64,000 nt of DNA from Dipylidium caninum (taxonomy: Eukaryota; Platyhelminthes; Cestoda; Cyclophyllidea; Dipylidiidae). Position 1 is the stretch's first letter. Every line of letters starts with the position of its first letter. The notes beneath the pieces were generated by a model. The model ran no database searches. It was not told the DNA's origin and saw only the letters and a list, made by a program, of their open reading frames with translations. Location: assembly GCA_017562135.1 (NCBI GenBank), contig QEYB01000290.1:1083752-1147751 (forward strand), given 5' to 3'. Positions 48,100 to 60,999 of this stretch are shown piece after piece. Both the position numbers and the translations under genes were made by a program.

Positions 48100-50700
48100 A
48101 AGCCTCAGCTTCGACCAATGACCAGATCGGTAAAACGTACGAGAAATGCAAATTTCGCTGATCCCAGGGCTAATTAAGGAACGATAGAACAGCTGAGGTC
48201 ATTACTATATCCTCCATGACCCGTCGACTTTCGATCAGTACAGTTGGTAACCTCAAGATTTTCGAATTTTAGTTTGAGAATTTCACTTAAAAACCAACTT
48301 AATCCCTGGAAGAAAGATTTGATGCACGGTAGTTCGGAGATTCAGAGTGCCAGCAGCAGGAAAATGACGGCGACGGACGGAATGAGGCGATATCATCAAG
48401 ACACCCACATATTTTCACCACTTAAAGCAGCGGTCTCAAATATCAGAATCACCAATGCAGTGGGAGAAAAGAGATGACAGACAAGGTGGGAGACAAGGTC
48501 GTTCGGGCCAACAGCAAAGGGGAGGACTCCAGCAAAGTTGAAGAATTCTAAATAACTGGCTTTAATTAATATTGTCTAGACAGTAATCAGGAAGTGTATG
48601 CGAAAGCTAGAGTTAAAAATCTGCTTCCGAAGTAGACTGAGTGGAAGCTACATCCCTAATGCTAATACATAAAACTGGGGTAATGGCAAAATGAGGTCAA
48701 GAAAGATGCCTCATTGAAGCTAAAGTTTTTACTTCTTTTTAATAGCCCCGGTGGGAATCATGGGTGGGCCGATGCTATCAAATCTCCATTTCATTCCGTG
48801 CGATATGACCATCGAGGGAGGCGACTTCAGTCCCGAATTCATTGTTTGGACCGAAAAAATTTACACAACACCGAATAACAAGGTATGTGCTATTATGTCT
48901 GAAATATCCCAAAAAGGACAAAAGGAAGAATATATAAATATTCTCGATCTTAGCATATCCCAAGGGTCACGAGAGACGTAAAAGTGACATTACTCAATTG
49001 GTAGCATCCTCGCTCCGGGCGAAGTAAAGCTCAGCCCATACGTTTGGTAGGGATACGGATAGCACACACACAATTAAACAACGAGAAGTCGGCCGGTAAT
49101 GTGAAGCCTACCTCACAATGCCGTACAAACTAGGTGGAGGAGATAGTACCGAAGTAGAATAGTACCTTAGTATCCTAGGTGGAAGACAATCGAGTTGTAG
49201 GCTGGACTAGAGAAACAGGAAGTCCAACCTAGGATTTGGGTAGACTGAAACAAGTGCATGAGGAGGCATAGTGTGAGAAATTTCTCCAATAGGGCTCACG
49301 GAAGACCCGAAGATAGCATCTGTTCGCACACCCGGAGTAGCATAAATACGTTCACAGGGGGTTACAAAGTGTGTTATAAAAGTCCAGCTGCTCGATTCCC
49401 CATTAGTAAGTAGCTGACAGAAGCTCAAAAATGTTGACTGATAGAAAAAACAACACTTGAATGGCAAAATGCCTTGATAGACGGGAGGACCAAGGCAGGC
49501 AAGCATTGTCCATCATCATCACCACAATTTTAAGGTCTCAGAAAGCCCGAGTACCCAGGTGAAAAGATAGATGGATAACATTATGGCGCATTCACCATCG
49601 ACACTTGGTACAGCACAGTTAAGTGATTTGACAAAGGTCCATGGAAGCAAGAGCATGGGCATTTCAGAGATCAGAGCGACGGGGAATCACTGAATGAGCA
49701 TCGACATAACTCCTAGTTGAAAGAGGAATCTTTTGAAATACCAACCAATGGTAGCAGCTAGACGACCTGCGGACATCAGAAGACCCGAGGAGAGGGCAGA
49801 GACAATGTAAATAGTTGGCCAAAAAGATTTTCATCAATCTTAACGGCGATTAATAATATGATAATGTTCGACTCACACGGAAAAACAGTATTTCTCAAGA
49901 AGTCTACGTGGTCTGTTGGACTGGCCTTCAGAAGAGCAACCGATCAGCCGTACCGCGCCGAATCAACATCAAAGTCAACTCACCACACAACAGCGTTTTT
50001 AGATAGTATCGAAGTAGCATACTTTATGTCAACAGCAAAACAACATGTTTGACTGCATTAATCTTATTATAGAAACAAGAATAAGAACAGAAGACGAGCA
50101 ATCCACTACGCTAAGTAGGATTCGAAAAAAAATAACTGACAGCAAAAATTGGTCAGTGTCAGCTGATTCTACTTCGGGCAAGTTAAGGTAGACATTGTCC
50201 ATGGAAAAGAAGACAATGAAATAATAAAATGACTAGTCATAGTGGAATCAGAAGTGGGTTGAATCAAATCTAGGCGAGACAGATCAGCATGGTAAGTAAA
50301 TAGACATAGATTGGGTAGTATGGCAGATGTGAACCTTCAGAGGGTACAACGTGTCGTTAAACAATGTGTTTGCTATTGAAAAGCGATTCACCCTAACTCG
50401 CCGGAAAACGAAAGAGTACATAAAAAGGCTCGACACATTAAGGAGACAGGTTCGAGGAAGGGACAGCTTGATAAATTACTAATAAAGCCAGAATGAGGAT
50501 ATAAACAGGGAGTTTCATATAACATTTTGACAATGAAATGACCGCTTTCTCTCACATGATCTCGAAAAAAGTAAATGCAGACGTCTACCAGAGGCATATC
50601 GTTCCGTTTTGATGAAGTACGTATCACGAAAAACGGGGTAGGGCGGAAAAGGATTAGAAGTGAAGGATTTTCATTGTTAAGTTCTTTTATATAACAGTAA
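48100..50700. other. Region between the membrane-protein gene and CTU2
   Basis: No gene is supported. Open frames such as 48751-48981 (+), 49207-49506 (-) and 50388-50720 (-) lack a recognised family. The last overlaps the final CTU2 exon in a different frame and is a shadow. The region should contain the CTU2 3' UTR and the promoter of the membrane-protein gene. Confidence 0.4.
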
Positions 50701-53700
50701 TCAGTCACACAAACCAGCACTTCTCAGTTCGGCTTGGTTAAAGTAGCAAGAGACACACAAGTCTTTTGTCGGTGGATGGGGCGACGGTGATGCTGCAGAG
50801 GAATGAAAGCTAGCTTCTAAGCCCTTTGATATGCGCGAGGAGAAATTGTAGGCTGCCAACGCTGTCGCATTTGTGTTGCATTCTTCTACTTCATTGGAGT
50901 GCCTTAATGGAGCCTACAGAAAATAAATACTGACTAGATGGTTAAAATAAGATTTGAAACATCATAAATTTTCCCACCGACTAGATGATACCTCAAGTGG
51001 TGAGAAGTAACAGCCAACATTGGGTGGACATATTGTCGGACACAAATGAGACATTTTGCAGAACAGGAAGAATCAGAAAGTTGAAAAGTAGCAGTGTTGG
51101 CAAGAATGATGAAATCCCTACCTAACACAGCTGGAAATGCAAAACCGTCTTCGAAATGACGAATGAGGTAACACCAACTCTCTCAAGAGGTGGCTCTCCC
51201 AAAACTGCATCAACGTAATTCAATAAGAGGCGCTGGATTCCAAGAATATCATACACAAAACGCAGTAAATTTACCTCCACGATAAGACACAACAGATAAG
51301 TGCAGGTTTTCCTGCAAGGTCCAAGTTTTAGAGAACCATTTAAAATAGAGAGTAATGCCGAGACAACAAGAGGATTAACGTAAGAAAAGGTTATAAATAA
51401 CCTCCCCCTGGGATTATTTTATTAATTAGTCAACACAGATGAAACCGCATTGAGGACGATCAACAGTTTGAGAAAATTTGGAACAAATTGCAACCCTTTT
51501 AAATCAAAACATATCTGGAGGTGGGGAGGACAATGGTCAGGAGGATGAACTCAAGAGCAACAAGAGAACTGGCAGAAAATCGGGGAAGTCATGTGACAAA
51601 CTAAACAAAAATATTGTCCACACAGAGGACTTGCACAGAAATTGGACGACCACGTAACATCGATACAACCGGAAGTAAATATATGAAAGTTTTCTTTACT
51701 CACAGACTAATAAAGGAGGACGCTTTCACAGACCGCAGTGACCATTCAAGATGAATCAGATTAAAGGCTAGGAATAGAGACAGTAAAAGGAGCACTTATT
51801 GGAAAAGACGAATATAAGGCGGTAGCTTAGCCAAATGAAACGACGGATTGGTCTTCCGAATAGTGGGACTGTTTTTTAACTGCCTATAAATACGGGGCAA
51901 ATAAATTTATTTCAAAGGCGGATGAAATTAGGGTCTTACGTAGCAAACTGCACAGTTGTGATGGAGCCTTGCTTCAGTTGGGACAGTTTTAGAGGCGGCA
52001 CTAAAAAAATCAAAAGGCATCTAAAATATCAAGCATACGTAATGTTCGCCTCGACAATAAAAGAGTAGTCACGGCATCAGAATACTTCCTATTCTTAACC
52101 CAAATTACTTCATTTCCATGCGCGGAAAATCTAAACAAGAGGCACTGTGTTCCCCGAGTGAAAAGACAACAAACCTAATAGTCTAAGCCATTGAAACAGA
52201 TGATCCAGAATTTTGTAAAGTGGAGACGCAAATATTTCATGAAAATACAGGAAGCCTAAAATTAACACACCAAGCACAGGAAAAAATATGCTAAAATCAG
52301 TGAAATGATAATGAGGATAACATCTACTCGGCAGTCACTAGAATTGTGGCAAATATAAAAAAACAATATAAACGGATCAAGTTTGTTGTGGTAATCAGCC
52401 TACTTAACCAAGTAATTTAGCAACGCAGGCAGCAATAACGTATTGTCGAGTGGACGAGACCAACCTGAGCACAGCCATAACAGTCGAGGGGAACCTAACA
52501 AATTGGAGGGAACTGATGAAATCCTGGGTAAGACGCTGGATTGAGTTGGCGGCTGAACCATGTAAAAGGCTTTGTCGTGTGCTCGGGGGAGATTCGATGA
52601 CAGCATCAAGTCCAACCAAGTGAAGATACATTGCCACTTCGTTTGCCAAAAAACTGTACATTGGACGAAGAATCGTCACTTCGCCGTAACGCGTATCAAC
52701 AAAGCCCTACCAACAAGTTCAAAAGTAGGAGAGCTTGTGCTGTCTTACTAATTCCCTAAGTTTTGGCCCGGGCCTTCACCACAAGTATTTGTATATAATA
52801 ATGGGCCACTGCATAAAGCGAAGGGCCTTCAAACGCGCTGCAATTATGCAAATTTGTACAAACTGAAATCCACAATGTAAGTCGGGAATAATTAGGGATC
52901 CAGTAAATTAGGGATGCGTTTAAATCGCGCATATTAGGCATCTTCCGGCCGCTATTCATTTCAATTTTTTCAAAGGTCGAGCAAGTTTTACGTTGGCTCT
53001 CGTAATAAAATTAAAATAAAAATTATTATCAACGTCTAATATTCGACCTGACGGCCCAATTGCATTATTCCAATAGACATATACTTTAGGCTGTGCATCT
53101 TAATACGTCGAAGAACATGCCTGTTTACATTATTTAAGTAGGATAGCAACAAACTTGACTCGGTTTACCAATTCAGTTGCCACAGTGCCGCCGCGACCTT
53201 GGGCGATGCCCCCCCCAGACAGTGGACAGCCAATTGACTGGCATTATCACCCACTAGGAGGTATTTGTAATTAAGATTTCGAGCTGTGTATGTCACCAAT
53301 AGTTGTAAACGCTGCCAATGGATCATTTCTTCAACGGCGGTGAGGGCGGAGTTCGTAATGCGAGACGACAAATCAAAGCTGCAGACCGGGCGATTGAGAG
53401 AAATCTAAATGACCATCAAGAATGAAACAAGGAGTAGGTAGTGAAGGCTAGAAAATATAAAAATCCCTGACTTCATCTGTTCGCACGATTTGGTACTGAA
53501 AACCGGACTCCTTCATGTAACTCTCTTGTTTATCTGGATATGGCTCCCCTACATCTAAAAGAAGGAACAGGATTAGTTACACAATCATGAAAATACATTT
53601 TAAAAAGGTTTGAAAATTCACCATATAGGCAAATGAGAGTTGGTCGAAATCGCAATTTCCGTGATTGTATTTTTGCATGGGACTGAAATATGTGAGATAG

Positions 53701-54124
53701 AAGGTCAAAAGGGAATAAAACATTGAAACCAGTGAAATGTTCGTGTAAAAAAAATTAGTAACCAAGTTGGGAGCAAAGCCAAAGGAAAGCGAAGGATTTT
53801 GAAATTATAGACTCACCATCATAGTTAGATGGAGCATCGCCAAGGAAGAGGCGCCACCAGAAAAGGCCAACGCCACTGATTCTCCGTTTCTGACGATGTT
53901 CGCTTTGCCAAAGGATGAACGGAACTTATGTACACAGGCGGTTTGAAAGCATTTACTAAAACAGTCAGTCATCGGACGTTATGCATGCACGTCTGGGTTT
54001 ACATACTCTCAACAGACAGCGAGACAATGACAAATATTAGTACTCACTCGCATAGTGGTGGACTGTCTTTGCGAATAAGAATAGACGGAGGACCAAATTC
54101 ACCCTTGCAAGTGACACAAACCAT
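50701..54124 (-). CDS. CTU2: Cytoplasmic tRNA 2-thiolation protein 2 (CTU2/NCS2)
   Basis: CTU2 partners CTU1 in transferring sulphur from URM1 to U34 of tRNA-Lys, -Glu and -Gln in the cytosol. Exons in transcript order: 54124-54048, 53955-53817, 53682-53622, 53554-53472, 53378-53198, 52706-52409, 51121-50992 and 50902-50701. All join in frame except 4 to 5, which is unresolved. The protein is about 386 aa. Landmarks: an N-terminal zinc ribbon MVCVTCKGEF...PPLCDKCFQTACVHKFRS; a PP-loop-like NGESVALAFSGGASSLAML; KLRFRPTLICLYGD; LLVGDNASQLAVHCLGG; DTRYGEVTILRPMYSFLANE; SIQRLTQDFISSLQ; FPSTVMAVLR; and two C-terminal CxxC pairs (CSAKCLICVRQYVHP and KDLCVSCYFN). All four CxxC motifs of the family are present. 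The protein is shorter than the human one (about 515 aa) because the loops are short. The start is the ATG directly before the zinc ribbon; a longer N-terminus on an upstream exon is possible. Confidence 0.92.
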
Positions 54125-54479
54125 ACGCTCAGACCTCAAACGAAAAGCTTACAAATCTCAAAGCCGTAAATATGGGGTGATGATAACAAATATGCACAGA
54201 TGGTTAAAGTGAATATATATCCAGCGACTTTACATATTGGCGACCCAAATTACTCCAGAGAAGGACAGAACTCCGTGCGCACGCCAACTCGAAAGAAGCG
54301 AGTGCTGGAGGTCACTGATAAGAGGCAATGATGTCGATAAACAAGCATCAAAGTCACACAATTGGCAAATGCGCACAAATACGTTTATAGTCAAAGTCTG
54401 TAGTGATATTATAATGCAATAAAACTTAATTCCGTAAAATGAACATAATTATTACCAAACACAAATTCATACCATTTCC

Positions 54480-54885
54480 GAGTTACCACTGAGTGGATTT
54501 TACGTCTTCGGTCTCAACAAAATCTGTTAATTACACTGTTTTCCTCCACAATGTCAATACTGTTCACCCTCTTCATTAGATGTTCATTTCAGAGTCCGTC
54601 GGAGGAATGTATGTATGCCTGTGTGTGTATTAACCTTAGAAATAATTTAAAAACATGGATTTTGCCGACCTCATCATCACACTTATTTCCTTTCTGAATG
54701 ATGCGGTTGTTTGGTCAACTTTTACAAAGAAGGCAGCGAGATAAGTGTAGAAGGTGAAGTTTCATCAAACACCTCAATTTTTCCCTACTCTGTTATGATG
54801 TTTATTTCAATGAATTAAGTCAGACAATATCATCTTTTCAATTTAAACTCGCGATAAAAATTAACCAGACATCTTTTATATAATA
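54480..54885 (+). repeat. Dispersed repeat, copy 2 (left flank of the second mariner)
   Basis: This matches the right part of copy 1 (from about 34915 to 35423), including TTACACTGTTTTCCTCCACA, CTGTTCACCCTCTTC and TTAACCTTAGAAATAATTTA. The pyrimidine-triplet segment present in copies 1 and 3 is absent. The similarity runs directly into the mariner, so the flank and the transposon were duplicated together. Confidence 0.8.
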
Positions 54886-56112
54886 TGAGGTCTACCGGAA
54901 TGTTCTGTCCGTCATTATGATAAATGCTTTCCACTTAGCACATGCCTACTTGAATTATGTTCGGCTTGCCAGTTTTGTCGCACAACGTATACATGCGGAA
55001 GTGGCAAATTGCTCATAACCAAGTTGATTCACGTCAGTTTTAAGTTTAGAGCGGTGGTGTACTAATGGCTATCGATAAAGCTCTTTTACACCACTGCATG
55101 TATACGAATTTCAACAAGGAAGAAATGTTAAACAACCATGTGCAAACTTATTGAAATCTTTGGTGAACGCACAGTGTCTGATAAGATGTAAGCAAGCTGG
55201 TTTCTGCTTTACTGATGAGCCACGTTTGGACGACCATCCTTCCTCCACGACCATGTCGTCAAGACCATCTTCTGACGATATGGGAGACCGCAGAAAGGCA
55301 TACCTCACCTCAAGCAAACCATTTGGCGCCACACACGGAAGACAGGAGTGGTGTGAAAGCATTCAAGTTTGATGTCAAATAAATGGAGTGAGAAGAATTT
55401 GGACGATCGTGTCGTCGTGTGCACATCTCTGCTTGCTCGAAGTAAAATGGATTCCTTCTTGAACCGGATGACACCTGGGAAGAAAACATGGATTGTTCAC
55501 GAAAAGAAGTAAGCAAAGGCGCATATTGCGAACCCGGAGGACGTGGCCCTTCCACCTTCAAAGCAAAATTGTCTGAATGATAGAATATTGTGGCGAGTGT
55601 GGTGCGGCATTTGAGGACCAATGCATTAAGAGCTTTTAGAACAGACCGAAAAGCCCAATTCGGAGAAGGATTGTCAGCGAGGGGATAAGTCGGAGACAGC
55701 AGTAGAAGAACAGATGTCGGCGACGTTGAAGAGAAAGAACATGATGACAATGTCGAGCCACATGCTAGTTTGGTGACTTGTGAAAAAATTTCAGAACGAG
55801 GCTGACAAATTCTCTCGGTTCCACCATATTCCCGTGACTTGGCACCCTGTGGGCGTCAACTGTTTTCGTCTTTGTGAAACTGTTTGAAGGGCAAATAATT
55901 AGAAAGTGAAGAAGATATCAAACAGGTGCCGGTTCAGCATTTCGCATCAAAAGGTAAAACATTTCTCACAAATAGGATATACAAAGTGCCCTCACGCTGG
56001 CAAGCAGTTATTAACAATAAAGGCTAATATATTATTTAATATGGCTTACGGCCCGTAACAAATTGTATTTTGTTTTATTCTGAAAACATGCGGAACCTTG
56101 TGGTGTACCTGA
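54886..56112 (+). mobile_element. mariner-family DNA transposon, inactivated sister copy (copy 2)
   Basis: This 1227-bp element is collinear with 35424-36684. The left end TGAGGTCTACCGGAATGTTC is intact and preceded by TA (54884-54885). The right end (GTACCTGA then TA) is eroded. Conceptual translation shows GRPSFLHDHVVKT, CTSLLARSKMDSFLNRM, HDNVEPHASLV and PPYSRDLAPCG, interrupted by stops and short indels. No functional transposase is expected. Minus-strand ORFs at 55111-55362 and 55310-55750 are shadows. Confidence 0.88.
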
Positions 56113-59035
56113 TATGTTTGTGGTTTTTAAGAGAAAAGTCTAAATGCCGTTGTATATCAATTTATACGGGAGAATATTAGAAAGCGGTCAACAAAGACAA
56201 GCTTACCGAAATGACCGAATGTGTGGCTAAACAATCAAACTCATGCTTTCTTTGCTACACCGACTCTGATGACATCAGAGCCCCATTAATTGCACCTATT
56301 AACTTTTAAATGTGCAATAGAATCATTTGTTGTTCCGTACATTTCAGCACAGTGCGGTGGACATATGCCAGTGCATCCAGAGAGGTTTTGGGGCACACGA
56401 GCGTTCCCTTCGTAGGATCTATAAAAATAAGACCTAAGGACTGGCGTCTATGTCATTTGTATTGTAAGAAACTGGATAGATAATGAGTTTACTAGACGCG
56501 ACGGCCGATCCGACATCAAAATAGCATGTTCATTAAGCGTTTCTTTTGCTAACTACTGCGTAAGTAAACTAACAGAAGAACTGAGCGGTTGGCAGTAAGA
56601 CGGTCGAGAGTGATCTTTCATGGAAAGGAAAAGTGGTGGAGGACGAGGAGGAGGAGGACTCCCTCAGAAATGTAATTTTCTCGCCCCAATCTCCGCGCAG
56701 TCAATGAGTGACCTCCCGATGAGTTAGGTGAACACCTCCACGAAGCCCATCCTCTGTACTACAGCAACCAAGCGGATTGTCTTTTAAGGGCGCGACCACG
56801 TCAAAGCAACGAGCAAGTACCTTAAACGTCGCAGTGGGCTGAAAGGAGGGAGGATGGAGTAGGTAGCATTTTCTTCAAATGGCTTTTCGCACTAACTCGA
56901 TGCTGCGTGGCCAGGGAGTGCAGGGGTCGTTGGAGTCGAACACCATCAACTCCACTTACCTCGTCGTTGACACATACAAAGGGACAGGGAGTTGGTGAGT
57001 TCGCGTCTTTTTAGAGGTCATCAAAATCGTTTTGCTTTAGCATCACAAAGTCACTTAATTCCGATTATTCAAACAGGAGTTCCTGTCTGCCACCTCTTCG
57101 TAGTCTTTGCTGTGGACGCTCTTCAAATAAAAACTGTTTTGGTGGGACTTTCTGTGAATTGACGAACCAGAGTCTCCAACGTCCGTTGAACCTCCCTCCT
57201 TGGTCTTTCATTTTATTTATCCAACTCAAATAGAGAATATTCTATTCCTGTTGCTTTCACTGAGTGTTGGGGAAGGGTCCATTTGTGGACTTCCGCTTCA
57301 GAGAATCACATCCATGGAACAAATTTCTTTCGGCTAACGAAAAGTAAGTAATTTTCTTTCACTTCTTCTTACAATGTAAAGTGGAGTGGGAACGGGCTCC
57401 GGCGTCACCGACGATACCTCTTTATCACAGTTTATAGTTGGGGAGGACTGCCCTGCAGAGCTGTTTTTACTCAAAAGTCGTACCTATTATTGGTAAGTAA
57501 ACAGACTTACATTATCCCTGTTCAAAATGGCTTGGTGCCAACCTCTATTGCATCTTATCAATCCTCATTAGTTCCTATTATTACCCACCAACATCCTCAT
57601 ATTGTTGTAACATTGATGTGTAGGTGCGCCAAGTTCGTGACTTTATAAGATACTGTTTATTCGCTAAACCTTTAACTTTTTCCATACGCCCTTCCCTAAA
57701 GAAATGTATGACAAACTTTGCTGTTATCGAGCAATTTTACTCATTTCTTGTCACTTCAATGACAAGTTATCGAAATCTACCATGTGGCATTTTAGCCTGC
57801 GATGAATTTTATAGGCTATTTTGGGAGTATTTTGCATTGCATGATATCAGACACATAGCCTTGAAGTCCTTTTCAATGCGCTCCCGTCATTCTGACAAGG
57901 CCTGATGTGATAGCGTGTGGATCAACATCAACACTAATCTCTTTCACCCTGGAAGACACTCTCCCTTCAGCCTTGACGTTGTCTTACGCGCTGCACACTA
58001 GCACAAGCTGCTTAGTGGTTAGAGGAGACCTCCAGGCAGGTGTTACGATACAGAAATTCTTGCGCACCGGGCTCCATACGCTCTGGAGAGCGAGTTTGTG
58101 CTCTACACCCATGTAGTAATGATTAACGACCTCCCATCCGCACCTCAATGAATGAAGCACCGCGTATTGGTCTTTCGGCTTGAGAGGTGGTGTTATCATT
58201 CTCTGCCGTGTTAAACTCTTAAGAAGGCGATAATCGTGAAGCTGGAGAATAGGAGGAAGGCAAAAGCTTTATTGTGAACATTACGGGGATGCAAGTATGT
58301 AATTAAGGCCAAGCGATGGAACATTCAGGGAAGTGTTTACGGAGAGGCTGGGAAGAGTGGCCTGCATGAAAGGGGAGGGGAATGACTCCATTTCCCATTA
58401 ATGTAGGTTAAGAGGGATAGGCGTAAAGACGACTGCGCTTGAAAGTTAGTTAGTTACGCCTATTGGCACGCTTAAAGTGGAAAATGAATTGTCCCATTGG
58501 GAAGCTTCTTTTCGCCTTTACTTTGAATGGCACTCGTGTCACGGTACCGTTGATTTTGAGCGTGTTCCCATCTAAAATGGGAATGATGGATCCGTGGAGA
58601 GCTTAATTGGGAAGAGAAAATAAGCTTTCTAACGTTGCGTTGACTTACTCAACTTCCACACGCATATCTTCTTCGTAGCGTCACATTTCGGATCTTCGGA
58701 AGGAGTCGTTTTCTGAAAGAGGATGTGACAATTTCTTAAGTCGTTCGAAACTCTTTCACCAGGGTGGATCGGTCAAGATGCGTGAAATGCGAAGACAGTG
58801 TGTCAACGCCTCTCTTGTTGGTGAAGCGAAGGAGGGAAGGGGAAACAATAAACTTACGCGGATAAGTGAGTGGAAGGATTTTATCACGCTGATACAATCA
58901 TATCGTCGAACTCTTTTTCTGCACTTTACCGCTGTACAATACATTGATGTGCTGAGGAGTGGCAGGCGAAAGGGAAAATAATGAGAATATTCAGGCCAAG
59001 CCACTACAAAAACGTCTATTCGTTGGTCTGAATAC
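56113..59035. other. Mostly unassigned region downstream of the tandem-module gene
   Basis: No gene is firmly supported. On the minus strand an open frame at 58199-57984 ends at a GTAAGA donor and includes YAVLHSLRCGWEVVNHYY; it could be a further exon of the gene at 59036-60987, but this cannot be shown. A consensus donor (GAG then GTAAGTGG, about 56962-56955, minus) follows an ATG-containing 16-nt segment MCQRR, whose partner exon was not found. Other open frames are unremarkable. Confidence 0.35.
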
Positions 59036-60987
59036 TCACATGATACGGTGGCAATTATCTGTGTAATCAGGTGCATTCGATTCATTTTGAGGCGGCACCG
59101 TCTCATTCTCGTCCTTTTCTGGAGGAGGTGACTCTGTGGCAAACTGCCACCGATACTTTTCGTTATTATTCATGTCTCGGATGACCACAGCGAAAGGGAG
59201 AGCACTCAGTTGGCCAGTGATGTGTATCATCGACCTCTCTTGTAGAGAAAGACGGCTGGAGATTGACAACCGCCATTTCATCTTGTTTTAATTAGATAAA
59301 AGTGAGCAAACTTACTTTCAATCCTCACACAAACTCCCATGAAGCAGGAATATTGGTCAGGATTGTTCCAAATCTTAAAAAGGAATGAAAATTCACCGAT
59401 TAAGACCCGAGTATGAGCGTGGGGGGGGGGGGGTGAATGCGGCAGAGACGATATGGCCTGAATTTCTACTCGCCTTTCCGAAACATAATTGCCTGAAAGT
59501 TAGTGATTAGTTCGTGCACTAGTGGAATGAGAAAAATGAATCACATTTCGTCTTGCTCAGGCAGTCCGCCTCTCCCGGTCCCATCTCTTACACTAGTGAG
59601 TACTGCACTGGAAATTGAGGCTAGGATCATTGTCATCGTGAGAGATCCCAGGCATTAAAAACGCCACAGAAAGAGTAACTTGCCAGGATTTTCCCTTCGG
59701 TGTCTATACTCAAGTTAACGCAATCTCCAACCTTTGCCACGGCCCAGCTGTATTCAGTCCTCACTTCCATTTCAGTGCTACAAAATGACAATAAAGTCGT
59801 ATGAGGCAGTTGAGTGGAAGATAATGGGTGCAATTTGTCCTAATTCAGACCTCCTGTCCATCATTACCCCGTTACCTTGGGCCACCACTTCCCAATCACC
59901 GAACTCTCGGCGTCCAGAGTTACTAGACCAGGTTTTACAGCCTGTTATGTTGCAGTAAACCATTTAAAGCGCCGTCGAGGAGAATCAAGGCCAGCGTTTG
60001 GCAATAGTGTTAAAAAACCCACATTATTCGACCGCAGGTTTCCGGAACAAGCGGGTACTGTGGGTGAGCAGCGGAGCTTCTGTAACAGTTTGTGGGAACC
60101 GGAGTTTCGAAAGACAGTTGTCAGCATCGGAGTTTCCCTCCACAGTTGTGAACACCGGATACAAGGAGACTGTTGTTGCCTCGATTATCTGTTCAGTCAC
60201 CTCTGTCACTTCAAAGTTCGGTGATCCTTGAAAGAAGCTCCACCGATACCTTCCTACCCTTTGTGCCTTTTATAGTCACACTCAGCGGAACGTCTTCCAA
60301 CTTGCCCTTTAATAAGGTTATGATGGTCCTATCTACAACCGAGATGAAAGTGTTATTCCCTTCGATAATTATTACAAAGGAAGGCGAAAGCTTACTTTCA
60401 ACCGAAAAGAAAAACATATGCCCAGATGGCAGAGACGGTTGTCCGGAGTTCTTTAGGGGCTGAAAAGGAAAATACAAAAGCCGCCCCGATTTAGTATAGA
60501 AAGAACATCTCTGAGAAGTGGAGCGGAGTTCAGACAAAGCCTTAGTCGTCCAGATTATCCAACTAGTGGCAAATTCTTCCCGCTTTCACATACCCCGAAT
60601 TGAACACAGGCACGAACCTGCACTTCCACTGACTGTCAAGGCACTTGGTAAACACTCGATGGGTAATGACCAAGCATTCACTTCACCATAGTCTTGTGGT
60701 CCTCTTCCTCCCTGCTAACCTTTCAATATTCGGGTAATGTGAAAAGGTTACTTTAAGGGCATGCGGCATCAAGATGTCAAAGCGTCCAGGTGCTCCTTTC
60801 ATGAAGGTAGCGAAAACTTGTCTTAGTTTATTAAAAGGAGATAGAACGATTTGAGAAAAGACGAAAAAGAAGGGTTGCACGTCAAACTTACAGGCACTTT
60901 TTCCTATGTCTACTTCCAATCGCACACAATCCGCCAGCTTTGCCACGATCCCAGCTTCACATTCGTGTGGGTAATTCATTTCAACGT
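59036..60987 (-). CDS. Unrecognised gene with two similar modules
   Basis: I do not recognise the family. Exon 60987-60894 (AG acceptor, GTAAGT donor) encodes MNYPHECEAGIVAKLADCVR and LEVDIGKSA. Exon 59777-59680 encodes MEVRTEYSWAVAKVGDCVNL and SIDTEGKIL. The shared pattern VAK-x-x-DCV-x-L-x-(I/V)D points to an internal duplication. A second pair supports this: VDRTIITLLKGKLEDVPLSV (within 60537-60211) resembles ERSMIHITGQLSALPFAVVI (within 59281-59036), each followed by a basic or polar strand. The order of the two elements is the same in both halves. The beta-rich pattern and conserved cysteine suggest a secreted or cell-surface beta-sandwich, possibly ZP-like or Ig-like, but that is a guess. 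Other exon limits, the start and the end are unresolved. Confidence 0.45.
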
Positions 60988-60999
60988 CTGTTAAGTGAA

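Noticed and set aside
48990..49070. A tRNA-like CAATTGGTAGCATC segment
   Set aside because: No paired acceptor or T arms and no consensus B box could be found.
56940..56980. A 16-nt ATG-containing segment (MCQRR) with a strong donor, considered as CTU2 exon 1
   Set aside because: Its phase does not fit any acceptor before the CTU2 zinc-ribbon exon, and the second mariner copy lies in between.
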